A stretch of DNA of 33,331 bases from Myxococcota bacterium (GTDB taxonomy: Bacteria; Myxococcota_C; UBA6777). Positions 1 to 7,005 of this stretch are shown piece by piece (the stretch's first letter is position 1; the number at the start of each line of letters is the position of its first letter). The notes beneath the pieces are model-generated. The model ran no database searches and was not told the origin of the DNA. It saw only the letters and a list, made by a program, of their open reading frames with translations. Position numbers and translations under genes: made by a program. The stretch covers positions 1-33,331 of the forward strand of contig CAUJFU010000450.1 in assembly GCA_963169055.1 (NCBI GenBank). Direction: 5' to 3'.

Positions 1-1
1 T

Positions 2-82
2 GATAACCGCTCCAACGATCCCAAAAACTTCCAAAGCGGCAAGTTCTCCAACAACCCTTTTTCCTCCCTCCTCAAAAAATAA
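2..82 (+). CDS. C-terminal tail of a truncated upstream gene (5' end outside the window)
   Basis: An open frame enters from the left edge and stops at TAA 80-82. It encodes 26 residues rich in Asn, Ser, Phe and Lys, ending in SSLLKK. Codon choice (AAC, CTC, TCC) resembles the neighbouring real genes, which is the main reason to call it coding. Too little is present to name a family. The alternative is non-coding sequence that is open by chance over 27 codons. Confidence 0.4.
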   Translation, partial: DNRSNDPKNFQSGKFSNNPFSSLLKK

Positions 83-121
83 AACAACCCCCCTTTTCGT
101 CTAGATCGCTTGTTTCCTCGT

Positions 122-250
122 TTTTGTGGGGCGTTGCCCCACACCCCACAAGGGACGACCGCCCCTTGACCCCCATGCTGGCGAAACAAACACTCCTTTT
201 TCAAACAAACCACTGTTTCGCTTGGACGCCTGCGATCACGGCTTTTTGCA
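122..250. repeat. Dispersed double-hairpin repeat, copy A
   Basis: This roughly 130-bp block aligns along its length with 12357-12478. It holds two adjacent stem-loops: GTGGGG 126-131 pairs with CCCCAC 137-142, and CAAGGG 149-154 pairs with CCCTTG 163-168. A conserved tail follows, ending in a CGCTTG...CACGGCTTTTT stretch. It lies just upstream of the CAP-domain gene. The architecture resembles the small non-autonomous intergenic repeats seen in many bacterial genomes. No coding function is evident. Confidence 0.65.
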
Positions 251-309
251 AACGGCGTCGCTTCGGTCCGATTGAACCCCCACAACGATCACCCGAAAAG
301 GAATCCACC

Positions 310-1119
310 ATGCACCGCCTTCTTTTTTTCGCCCTTTTCCTGTCATGCCTCTCCACCCTCGCCACTTCTGCCGCTGCCGCCCCTTGCGTCATGCGCGCTG
401 GAGAGGCCGATGTCCTCGCACAAGTCAACGCTATCCGCAAACGCTTCAAACTCACTCCCCTGCGCTGCCACCCGATATTGCTTCGTTATGCCCGACAGTG
501 GAGCCAGAAAATGTGCAAGCACCGCTTTTTCTCCCATGACGACCCCGCCGGTCAAGACAACTTTTCCCCTCGCATGGCCCGCATCAGCCTACAAATCGCT
601 CAACAAGGTCTCGAATCCTTCGGAAGCGCCGAAAATATCTTCTCTGGCTCCCCAAGCGCCACCGACGCCGTCAACTCGTGGATGAACAGCCCCGGCCATC
701 GCCAAAATATCCTCACCCCCTCCATGACCCACCTCGGCACAGGCTACATCCCCTGCCAAGGACGCCACTTCTGGACACAGATCTTTATGCAACTCCAAAA
801 AAACCGACCTGCCCGCTATTTCGGAACACAACTCCCCCCCAGCGCACTCTCTGTTGATGACGACAAATCCTTGCTCCTGCTCAAAGTCGGCACCCAACAA
901 CGCCGTACCACCCGTCAGATCACACGCACAACCCGAAACGGCGTACCCACCACCCTCACCCTCACTACCACACGCATCACCACCGTCTACCCCGGCCCAC
1001 GCCCCGGCTCCCGAAAAATCCAAACCAAGATCATCATCCACACCCTCACACAAACCCACCACAGCACCCGCTCTCAACGCAAAGAAACCACCCGCACCCG
1101 CATCGTTTACGATTTCTAA
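310..1119 (+). CDS. Secreted CAP-domain (SCP/PR-1-like) protein
   Basis: A 269-residue protein. The ATG at 310 is chosen because AAGGA lies 8 bases upstream and a clear signal peptide follows (hydrophobic core about residues 3-18, then Ala-rich with probable cleavage after residue 24). Residues about 30-165 form a CAP domain: a VLAQVNAIRK start helix, a W...M.....FSHDDP segment, AENIF, and the diagnostic NSPGHRQNIL motif followed by a G.GY strand. Bacterial CAP proteins are extracellular or periplasmic; their biochemical role is mostly unknown. The last 80 residues are unusual, being strongly basic and rich in Thr and Arg, and could bind polyanions or the cell surface. The gene stands alone, divergent from nothing obvious. 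Confidence 0.85.
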   Translation: MHRLLFFALFLSCLSTLATSAAAAPCVMRAGEADVLAQVNAIRKRFKLTPLRCHPILLRYARQWSQKMCKHRFFSHDDPAGQDNFSPRMARISLQIAQQGLESFGSAENIFSGSPSATDAVNSWMNSPGHRQNILTPSMTHLGTGYIPCQGRHFWTQIFMQLQKNRPARYFGTQLPPSALSVDDDKSLLLLKVGTQQRRTTRQITRTTRNGVPTTLTLTTTRITTVYPGPRPGSRKIQTKIIIHTLTQTHHSTRSQRKETTRTRIVYDF

Positions 1120-1245
1120 CTCCGGCCTCGTCTTGAAAAGGCGAACGGGTGTTTTTCAAACACACAGCGGCTCCGATCCGAGCATCACGAACACAAGGAA
1201 CTGCGAACAGGCAAACCTCCAAGCTCGCTCGAAAGAACCTTTCAA

Positions 1246-1342
1246 GAGCATTCGAGAGCTCCAAACAAAGGATCAAACCTGTCTGTTGAGCATTCGAGAG
1301 TTCCAAACAAAGGATCAAACCTGTATGTCGAGCATTCGAGAG
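1246..1342. repeat. 42-bp tandem repeat, about 2.3 copies
   Basis: Units start at 1246, 1288 and 1330 (the last is partial, 13 bases), each beginning GAGCATTCGAGAG and continuing with CCAAACAAAGGATCAAACCTGT. The first two copies differ at only a few positions. The period is a multiple of three and both strands stay open, but no start, ribosome site or codon bias supports a gene. The array fills most of the space between the convergent ends of the CAP-domain gene and the ceramidase-like gene. Confidence 0.85.
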
Positions 1343-1348
1343 CAGAGA

Positions 1349-2236
1349 TTAGGAGTGCGGGGGGTGATCTTCGGAGAGATAATAACGAGCGAGGCAGGCG
1401 GCGGCGGCGGCACAAAGCAAGTGCCAGATCGCGTGGCCCTGAACGATGGAGTATGGAGAGCAACGCAGTTTATGGAGATCGACGTACCACACCCCAAAGG
1501 CGGTGAGCAAGCAAAGCAAAGCAGCGATCATCCACGAATGATCGATGCGAGAGACGCTTTGGCGGCGTTGCCAGATCTCGGCGAGCAAGGCAGAGACGAT
1601 CAGGAGACCAAAGATCGAACGCCGAGCATGAGGGAATTGCGCTTGGAGGATGCCGAGTAGTGCGTTGAGCGAAAAGAACGCCATCGCAAAGCCTTTGCCC
1701 GTCAGCCATCCCCCCCGTGCAAGGGCATAAAGCAAGACAAACGTCGCGAGCAGATACATCGCCGCGATATCCAGCCATTGCCCGGCAAAACGCATGGTTG
1801 CGTGATACACCGCACTAAACCAGCCCACCCATCCCACGACGAGGCCCAAGATCAACCCAAACCACGGGGACGAGAGCAAGGTTTTTTGCACGACACGGGG
1901 GCTGCCGAGAGGCAGGGCCCATTGTCCCAAATCCCCCACATCCTCCCGAAGATAGGTGTTTTTGATGCGATGGTGTTGTAGCTGGGCTTCGATATCCAGA
2001 CGGTGAAAGATCCACATCCCCACAAAGACAAACCCAAAACTCGACCATGTATTGGCGGGCTGCATGATCTGTCCGAAACGAAGGGCTTCACAAAAGCAGT
2101 CGTGCGGCATACAGGTTGCGGGAGCCCACGATTGCCAAAGCTGTGCGAGGCGTGGCAACGCAACCATCACAAAGGCACTACCACCCACCAACATGCCAAG
2201 ACCACCCATATAAACTTGCGGAGGTTGCAAACGCAT
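1349..2236 (-). CDS. Alkaline ceramidase-like integral membrane hydrolase (CREST superfamily)
   Basis: A 295-residue, multi-pass membrane protein. The ATG at 2236 is preceded by AAAGGAA at good spacing; an in-frame upstream ATG lacks this. The CREST signature is complete: CE at residues 49-50 followed by a QPANTWSSF helix, S141-x3-H145-x10-D156, and H268-x3-H272. These spacings match the zinc site of eukaryotic alkaline ceramidases such as ACER3. The family hydrolyses the amide bond of ceramides within the membrane, so the likely substrate is a ceramide or related N-acyl lipid; that is inference. It lies 178 bp downstream of mraY on the same strand, so it may share that transcript. Its 3' end abuts the 42-bp repeat array. 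The family call is strong; the substrate is unproven. Confidence 0.8.
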   Translation of the reverse strand: MRLQPPQVYMGGLGMLVGGSAFVMVALPRLAQLWQSWAPATCMPHDCFCEALRFGQIMQPANTWSSFGFVFVGMWIFHRLDIEAQLQHHRIKNTYLREDVGDLGQWALPLGSPRVVQKTLLSSPWFGLILGLVVGWVGWFSAVYHATMRFAGQWLDIAAMYLLATFVLLYALARGGWLTGKGFAMAFFSLNALLGILQAQFPHARRSIFGLLIVSALLAEIWQRRQSVSRIDHSWMIAALLCLLTAFGVWYVDLHKLRCSPYSIVQGHAIWHLLCAAAAACLARYYLSEDHPPHS

Positions 2237-2414
2237 CGCGTTCCTTTCGTATCGTGCGGCGAAATAGAGTGTCGACGAGCAAGAGACCAGATCGTGCAAC
2301 GCTCACGTTTTGCGGTAAAAAAGAGCAGAACCAAACGGAGCGCTGCCCGCGTTATGCGGCGAAACCAAAGAGAAAAGCAAGACGCTTCATGGAGTGCCGT
2401 TCCTTTTGGCCGAT

Positions 2415-3794
2415 TTAGCGGAGTTTTAGAGCTGCGAGTGCCAACAACGCCAACATCCCCGAAACGATCCAAAAACGAACCACGATCTTGGGTTCCGAGA
2501 GTCCGCGATGTTGGAAAGTGTGATGGATCGGCGCACGGTAAAAGATCCGACGGCCCAACACTTGTATCCCCAACCAATCTTGGATCGCCACCGAAACCAA
2601 CTCGGCCAAGAAAACACCACCCAACAGAAAAAACAAGAACTCTTGTTTTAACAACACCATCACCGTCCCCAAGATACCGCCCAAGGTGATCGAACCTGTG
2701 TCTCCCATAAAGATCTCCGCAGGGTAGGTGTTGAACCACAAGAACCCCACCAACGCCCCCACGACCGCCCCGCAAAACACCGCAGCTTCACCCGCCCCCG
2801 GCAAAAAGGGATACCAAAGATAACGTGCGATCAACAGGTTTCCGAGAAAATACGCATAGATTCCAAACACCAAAAACGAAAAGATCGTGGGTCCAGTCGC
2901 CAAACCATCCAAACCATCGGCAAAATTGACGGCGTTGGCTGCATACACGATCATAAAGATGATCACAAAGATGTAGAGCCAAGAAAGATCCATTACAGGG
3001 TACTTGTAAAACGGAACGTAAAGCTGGGAAGGACGGAAGGCGATCACTTTGTTTCCCGGGACGGGATACTCCCAATTCTTCGGACAATAGGCCCCCCCGC
3101 CACAGGCAGCCACACAAACATCATCGCTGCGGCAAGACTTTGCGTCGGAGTCCCCCGAACATACGGGAGGCGGAGAGCAACGCCCCTCCAAACACACCGC
3201 ACCGTCGACTCCGCAAGCGTTTTGCTTGCAGTCTGCGTTGGTTTTACAGGGGCGATCGCATTCTTTGGTTTCCCATGACTTGACGCGACAAGAGGCGCTT
3301 TTGGCGGGATGAGGGATGGGTGTGGTACCGTTGTACAAGAACAAGATCCCAAAGATCACACCGTAGCCGATCTGTGCGAGGTATTTGGCTTTGCGCGAAA
3401 GCCCTGCGTCGCTGTCTTGGTTGCGGATCTTCAAGTAATCATCGATCCCACCGACGGCTGCAAACCAGATCATCGCAAACAGCAGGTAGTACAAAAAAGG
3501 ACTGCGAAAGTTGCCCCACAACGCAACAGACAGGGAGATCGCGAGGATCATCAAGACCCCGCCCATGGTGGGGGTGCCTTTTTTGCTTTCCACCGACATC
3601 ACGCTGTAATCCCGCACCACATCGCGGATCTTTCGGCGGTAGAGGAAGTTGATCACCATGCGCCCGATCAGAAGCGTGATCAAAAAAGACGTAATCATCG
3701 CAACGATGGTACGAAACGAGTTGTAGCGCACGAGGCGCAGGGGGCCTGCCGCCTCAAATGCTTGGACGAGGTATTCACTGAGGTGGTAGAGCAT
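2415..3794 (-). CDS. mraY: Phospho-N-acetylmuramoyl-pentapeptide transferase with a Cys-rich periplasmic insertion
   Basis: MraY transfers phospho-MurNAc-pentapeptide from UDP to undecaprenyl phosphate, making lipid I at the inner membrane. Start ATG 3794 has AGAAGG upstream and overlaps the end of murG by 20 bases, implying translational coupling. The family motifs are all present: KKGTPTMGG (71-79), the DDY pair D118/D119, NFADGLDGLA (290-299), FMGDTGS with D365, and HHTFQHRG (424-431). At 459 residues it is about 100 longer than a typical MraY. The extra sequence lies at about 160-250, between TM4 and TM5, where other MraYs have a short periplasmic hairpin. It carries 12 cysteines between residues 169 and 237, an even number that would suit disulfides in the periplasm. 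All catalytic parts are intact, so activity is expected. Confidence 0.95.
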   Translation of the reverse strand: MLYHLSEYLVQAFEAAGPLRLVRYNSFRTIVAMITSFLITLLIGRMVINFLYRRKIRDVVRDYSVMSVESKKGTPTMGGVLMILAISLSVALWGNFRSPFLYYLLFAMIWFAAVGGIDDYLKIRNQDSDAGLSRKAKYLAQIGYGVIFGILFLYNGTTPIPHPAKSASCRVKSWETKECDRPCKTNADCKQNACGVDGAVCLEGRCSPPPVCSGDSDAKSCRSDDVCVAACGGGAYCPKNWEYPVPGNKVIAFRPSQLYVPFYKYPVMDLSWLYIFVIIFMIVYAANAVNFADGLDGLATGPTIFSFLVFGIYAYFLGNLLIARYLWYPFLPGAGEAAVFCGAVVGALVGFLWFNTYPAEIFMGDTGSITLGGILGTVMVLLKQEFLFFLLGGVFLAELVSVAIQDWLGIQVLGRRIFYRAPIHHTFQHRGLSEPKIVVRFWIVSGMLALLALAALKLR

Positions 3795-5772
3795 GCTTGG
3801 CCTTCTGTAGCGTTTGGGAGAGATGAAGCATTTTCTCGCGCAGATGGAAGCGCGGCGCAAAACCAATACTCGTCAACAAAAACTGATCAAGATCCGCAGC
3901 GATGGCATCAGGCGCGATCACCGCACGCTCGACAAGACGCGTCAAAGCGATCACAACAGCCTCGCGCAAACGCCAGTTGGGATGTGTGTAGAGAGCGCGA
4001 AAAGCGTGATAGATCGCAGGATCTTTGGCGAAATGACCCATCGCCAAGATGCCTTCTCGGGCCACCTCAAAATCACGATCTACCATCAGTCCCTTCAAAG
4101 CTGCCAAGATCTCGGGATCTTCTCCGATCTGTTCGGAGAAAAAGATGGCGGATTGGGCTGCGCTCGATCGCACTTCAAAGTACGGATCGCGAAACCCCGC
4201 CAACAACACTTCCCGCACTTGCGGATTCCACACGTTCAATTGACGCAAGACTTGGAAGGCGTTGCGTCGAATAAAGCCGACCTGCCGAAGATCTCCCCCC
4301 AATAGGCGCTGCCATCTCGGCGCGGGTGTCTTGTCTTGAAGGATATACAAGATCAAATCGAGATGCTCGGAAAGCTGGAGCAAGCCGACCAGTTTGACAC
4401 CGTTGTTTCGAGTCTGCCATGCTTCCGAAGACAAGTAACCATCGGCTCGATACGTCAGATATTCGATCTCTCGCGGTGGGATATCTTTCAGCCCGTAGCG
4501 GCTAAGATGCGCCACCAAACCCGCACCGCTCATCTCCGCAAACACAGGCCCATCACTACGCGGGATCGGGCGATCAGGAAGAGACAACAACCGACCTGCG
4601 GCCAATTCTTGTACGCGATCGGCGATTCGACCCAACGCACTCACGTCTCCAAACGAACGGATCGCTTCGCGCATCTTGGCCAGCCGTTCGGGTTCTTGCA
4701 ACAAATGCTCGATCGCAGCCGCCAGATCTTCGCCGTTGACCACATCGATCAAGCCTTCTTCGGTGCGTTGGGCGTGCTCATACACCACATCCGCCGCACC
4801 GTTGTCTTGGAGCGCTCGTGCGTTGCGAACTTGGTGATCCCCCGGCAAGTTGGCCTTGGGGATGATCAACGCCGCAAGCCCACACACCGCCATCTCCGTC
4901 AACGTCCCCGCTCCGCCGCGTCCGACGACCAGATCCGCCGCAGCATAATACTCTTCGATCGGATCGAGGTAGGTGTGCATCGAATAACGCTTGCGTTGTT
5001 CTTCGGAAAGTGACAGCGCGGAAAAACGAGACTGTGTGTCATGTTCTGCCCGATACGACGGGCTATCCAAACGCCCCACACCATGAATGACCCACATCTT
5101 CGGATCTTGCAACAAGCGCGGTAATGCGTCGATCAGCGCACGGTTGATCGTCCGCGCTCCTTGGCTCCCCCCAAAAGCCAACACAACACGCGCATCCAGC
5201 GGGATATTCAAACGCCCTCGCGCTTCTGCTTGTGTGATGCCCACCATCTCCTTGCGGACGGGATATCCCACAAACTCTGCTTGTGGCAGATAACGGCGGC
5301 TCTCTTCAAAGCTCACCCCCGTCCGATCCGCCAACTTGCCGATCAGAAGATTGAGTCGTCCCGGCATCAAGTTTGATTCGTGTACAAACGCCCTTGCCTG
5401 CGTCAGTTTCAACCGCCGCAACAACACCCACGCCAACAGGATCGGAGCCGAAACATACCCACCCGTCGCGATGATCGCATGAGGCTGATAACGCCGTAAG
5501 ATCAGGATCGATTGCAAGATCCCAACACTCAGACGCCACGCAAAGCGCAACAACGCTACGCTTGGGCGCGCTCCCGGCCATCCTTCGCTCGAAACAAAGC
5601 GGATCTCATAACCCCTCTTGGGTACGATCTTTTCTTCCGATTTGCCTTTGACACCCACATACAAAAACGCTGCTTCGGGTTCACGACGACGCAACTCATC
5701 CGCCACAGCGATCGCTGGATAGACGTGGCCGCCTGTTCCACCACCTGTCAACAAATAACGACGCTTTTCCAA
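3775..5772 (-). CDS. murG: MurG glycosyltransferase fused to a C-terminal HEAT-like repeat domain
   Basis: MurG adds GlcNAc from UDP-GlcNAc to lipid I, giving lipid II on the inner face of the cytoplasmic membrane. The start is taken as TTG 5772, because AAGGAG sits 6 bases before it and the conserved N-terminus follows at once. Residues 1-394 are a full MurG: TGGGTGGHVYP with H16, GGYVS (104-108), HESN (131-134), GGSQGA (201-206) and the GRGGAGTLTE donor loop (284-293). Residues 395-665 are extra: about 270 residues of helical, HEAT-like repeats (for example DPYFEVRSSAAQSA and DRDFEVAREGILAMG). Standard MurG is about 360 residues, so this is a fusion. mraY follows with a 20-base overlap. No other division or cell-wall gene accompanies the pair in this window. 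Confidence 0.93.
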   Translation of the reverse strand: MEKRRYLLTGGGTGGHVYPAIAVADELRRREPEAAFLYVGVKGKSEEKIVPKRGYEIRFVSSEGWPGARPSVALLRFAWRLSVGILQSILILRRYQPHAIIATGGYVSAPILLAWVLLRRLKLTQARAFVHESNLMPGRLNLLIGKLADRTGVSFEESRRYLPQAEFVGYPVRKEMVGITQAEARGRLNIPLDARVVLAFGGSQGARTINRALIDALPRLLQDPKMWVIHGVGRLDSPSYRAEHDTQSRFSALSLSEEQRKRYSMHTYLDPIEEYYAAADLVVGRGGAGTLTEMAVCGLAALIIPKANLPGDHQVRNARALQDNGAADVVYEHAQRTEEGLIDVVNGEDLAAAIEHLLQEPERLAKMREAIRSFGDVSALGRIADRVQELAAGRLLSLPDRPIPRSDGPVFAEMSGAGLVAHLSRYGLKDIPPREIEYLTYRADGYLSSEAWQTRNNGVKLVGLLQLSEHLDLILYILQDKTPAPRWQRLLGGDLRQVGFIRRNAFQVLRQLNVWNPQVREVLLAGFRDPYFEVRSSAAQSAIFFSEQIGEDPEILAALKGLMVDRDFEVAREGILAMGHFAKDPAIYHAFRALYTHPNWRLREAVVIALTRLVERAVIAPDAIAADLDQFLLTSIGFAPRFHLREKMLHLSQTLQKAKHALPPQ

Positions 5773-5822
5773 GGCTCTCTCCTTGCTTAGGCCACCGATG
5801 ACACGGTTCTTCGGTTGCGCTG

Positions 5823-5851
5823 ATCTTAAAAAGCCTCCCACCAACAAGCAA
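5823..5851 (-). promoter_or_regulatory. Candidate sigma70-type promoter for murG-mraY
   Basis: Read on the minus strand, TTGCTT (5851-5846) is followed after 17 bases by TAAGAT (5828-5823). This would give a leader of roughly 45 bases before the TTG start at 5772. Each box matches the consensus only partly, so this is a candidate by position and spacing. Confidence 0.35.
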
Positions 5852-5971
5852 GAAATCAGCATCGCCCTTGCGTCGTGGATTTATTTTGTGAGGCGTCACC
5901 CCACGCCGCACCTTTGCACAAGTTGATGCGACGCAAACACACGGGAAAAAGGGCAAAAGATGATTTCGGCA

Positions 5972-6000
5972 TTGACGCGGGGGCTTGGCTTGCATATAAA
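5972..6000 (+). promoter_or_regulatory. Sigma70-type promoter for yfgM-bamB
   Basis: TTGACG (5972-5977), a 17-base spacer and TATAAA (5995-6000) make a near-consensus promoter. The predicted transcript start near 6007 leaves a leader of about 110 bases before the GTG start of yfgM at 6117. It is the best-matching promoter seen in the window. Confidence 0.6.
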
Positions 6001-6116
6001 GACAAGCCTTTGAGCCAACACAAAGACATCGCCTCCTCGTTCATGTGCGATGCTGATTTCGCGTTGGCGTTTTTGTATCTGCAAGCAGGCATTGGAAAAA
6101 GACAAGGGAGGCCCTC

Positions 6117-6944
6117 GTGGTCAAGACAGCAAACAAGCCCAAAAGTGGCAGCAAACCGAGCCGTAAAGAACTCAAACAACCCGATCAATTTGTCGAGGTC
6201 GGCACCCAAAGCCTCGATTGGGTCCACAACCACCGTCATCAAATCCTCGCAGGTTTCATCGCCATCATCTTGATATCGCTTGGTGTGTTCTTGTTCTTCT
6301 ATATGCAAGAACGCAACAACAAAGCCGCGACCCAAGCACTCGGAGAAGCCCTCAAGACCTACGAGGCCAAGATCAGCAACGAAGCCAGCAGCGATAGCAC
6401 CGAGAAAACCTTCAAGACCGAAGCCGAACGCGATAAAGCCGCCACCACCGAGTTCGAGAAAGTCTCCCAAAACTACGCAAGCTCTAGTGCGGGTGCGTTT
6501 GCGCATCTTTATCTTGGACACATCTACGCCAAACAAAAAGCATTCGCCAAAGCACAACAAGCCTACGAACAATTTTTGCGTTCCTTCCCACCAAACGATC
6601 CTGTCCGATTCCTCGGCATCGACGCACTCTCGTATGTTCTCGCGCAAACCAAAAAAGAAGCCGAAAGCCTCGAACAACTCAAACGATTCGGTGAAGAAGG
6701 CGCGCCGATCTACCGCTCTTTTGCACTCATGCGCCTCGCAAGCCATTACGAAGCCAAAAAAGATCTGACCAAAGCGCTGCACTTCTACGGTCTTGTCGGC
6801 CAAGACAAGCTCAATAGCGAATACCAAAAAGAAGCCAAAAAACGCGCAGCGGTCTTGGCCCTCCAAGCTCCTGCGCAACCCGCCCCCAAGCAGCCCGCTC
6901 CTGCGCAACCCGCCCCCAAACAGCCCGTTGCACCGCGCAAATAG
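6117..6944 (+). CDS. yfgM: YfgM-like TPR protein, inner-membrane anchored
   Basis: A 275-residue protein. The GTG at 6117 is preceded by GGGAGG. It has a charged cytoplasmic N-terminus (1-41), one transmembrane helix (about 42-63) and an extracytoplasmic region with tetratricopeptide-type helices (about 90-245, for example AGAFAHLYLGHIYAKQ). This is the layout of YfgM, an ancillary subunit of the SecYEG translocon that links it to periplasmic chaperones. In many proteobacteria yfgM sits directly before bamB, as here, which supports the call. The C-terminus is a Pro/Ala/Lys/Gln tail built from a duplicated 30-bp unit. Confidence 0.8.
   Translation: MVKTANKPKSGSKPSRKELKQPDQFVEVGTQSLDWVHNHRHQILAGFIAIILISLGVFLFFYMQERNNKAATQALGEALKTYEAKISNEASSDSTEKTFKTEAERDKAATTEFEKVSQNYASSSAGAFAHLYLGHIYAKQKAFAKAQQAYEQFLRSFPPNDPVRFLGIDALSYVLAQTKKEAESLEQLKRFGEEGAPIYRSFALMRLASHYEAKKDLTKALHFYGLVGQDKLNSEYQKEAKKRAAVLALQAPAQPAPKQPAPAQPAPKQPVAPRK
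6867..6926. repeat. 30-bp tandem duplication within yfgM
   Basis: Two consecutive 30-bp units (6867-6896 and 6897-6926) differ by a single base. They encode two copies of the decapeptide APAQPAPKQP at the extracytoplasmic C-terminus of the YfgM-like protein. The reading frame is kept, so copy number could vary without breaking the gene. Confidence 0.9.
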
Positions 6945-7005
6945 TCCTCTAACGTTCCTGCCATCGGCCCGTCACTTGTGTCTTCACACACGGAGAGATT
7001 TGGTT

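Larger units (their letters stand above)
5773..6116. promoter_or_regulatory. Divergent intergenic region between murG and yfgM
   Basis: A 344-bp stretch with no supportable gene. Long open frames here on the minus strand are the shadow of yfgM and lack codon bias. It holds a good sigma70-type promoter for the rightward operon and a weaker candidate for murG, listed separately. Nothing else was recognised. Confidence 0.6.

Noticed and set aside
854..1660. 268-residue plus-strand open frame spanning the CAP gene end, the 42-bp repeat and the ceramidase-like gene
   Set aside because: It overlaps two recognised genes in other frames. Its start lies in the CAP gene and its sequence is Pro/Ser-rich shadow followed by repeat.
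5856..6908. 350-residue open frame on the minus strand over yfgM
   Set aside because: It is antisense to a clearly real gene with a promoter and ribosome site. Its composition (long Phe/Gly/Glu runs) is that of a shadow frame, and no family was recognised.
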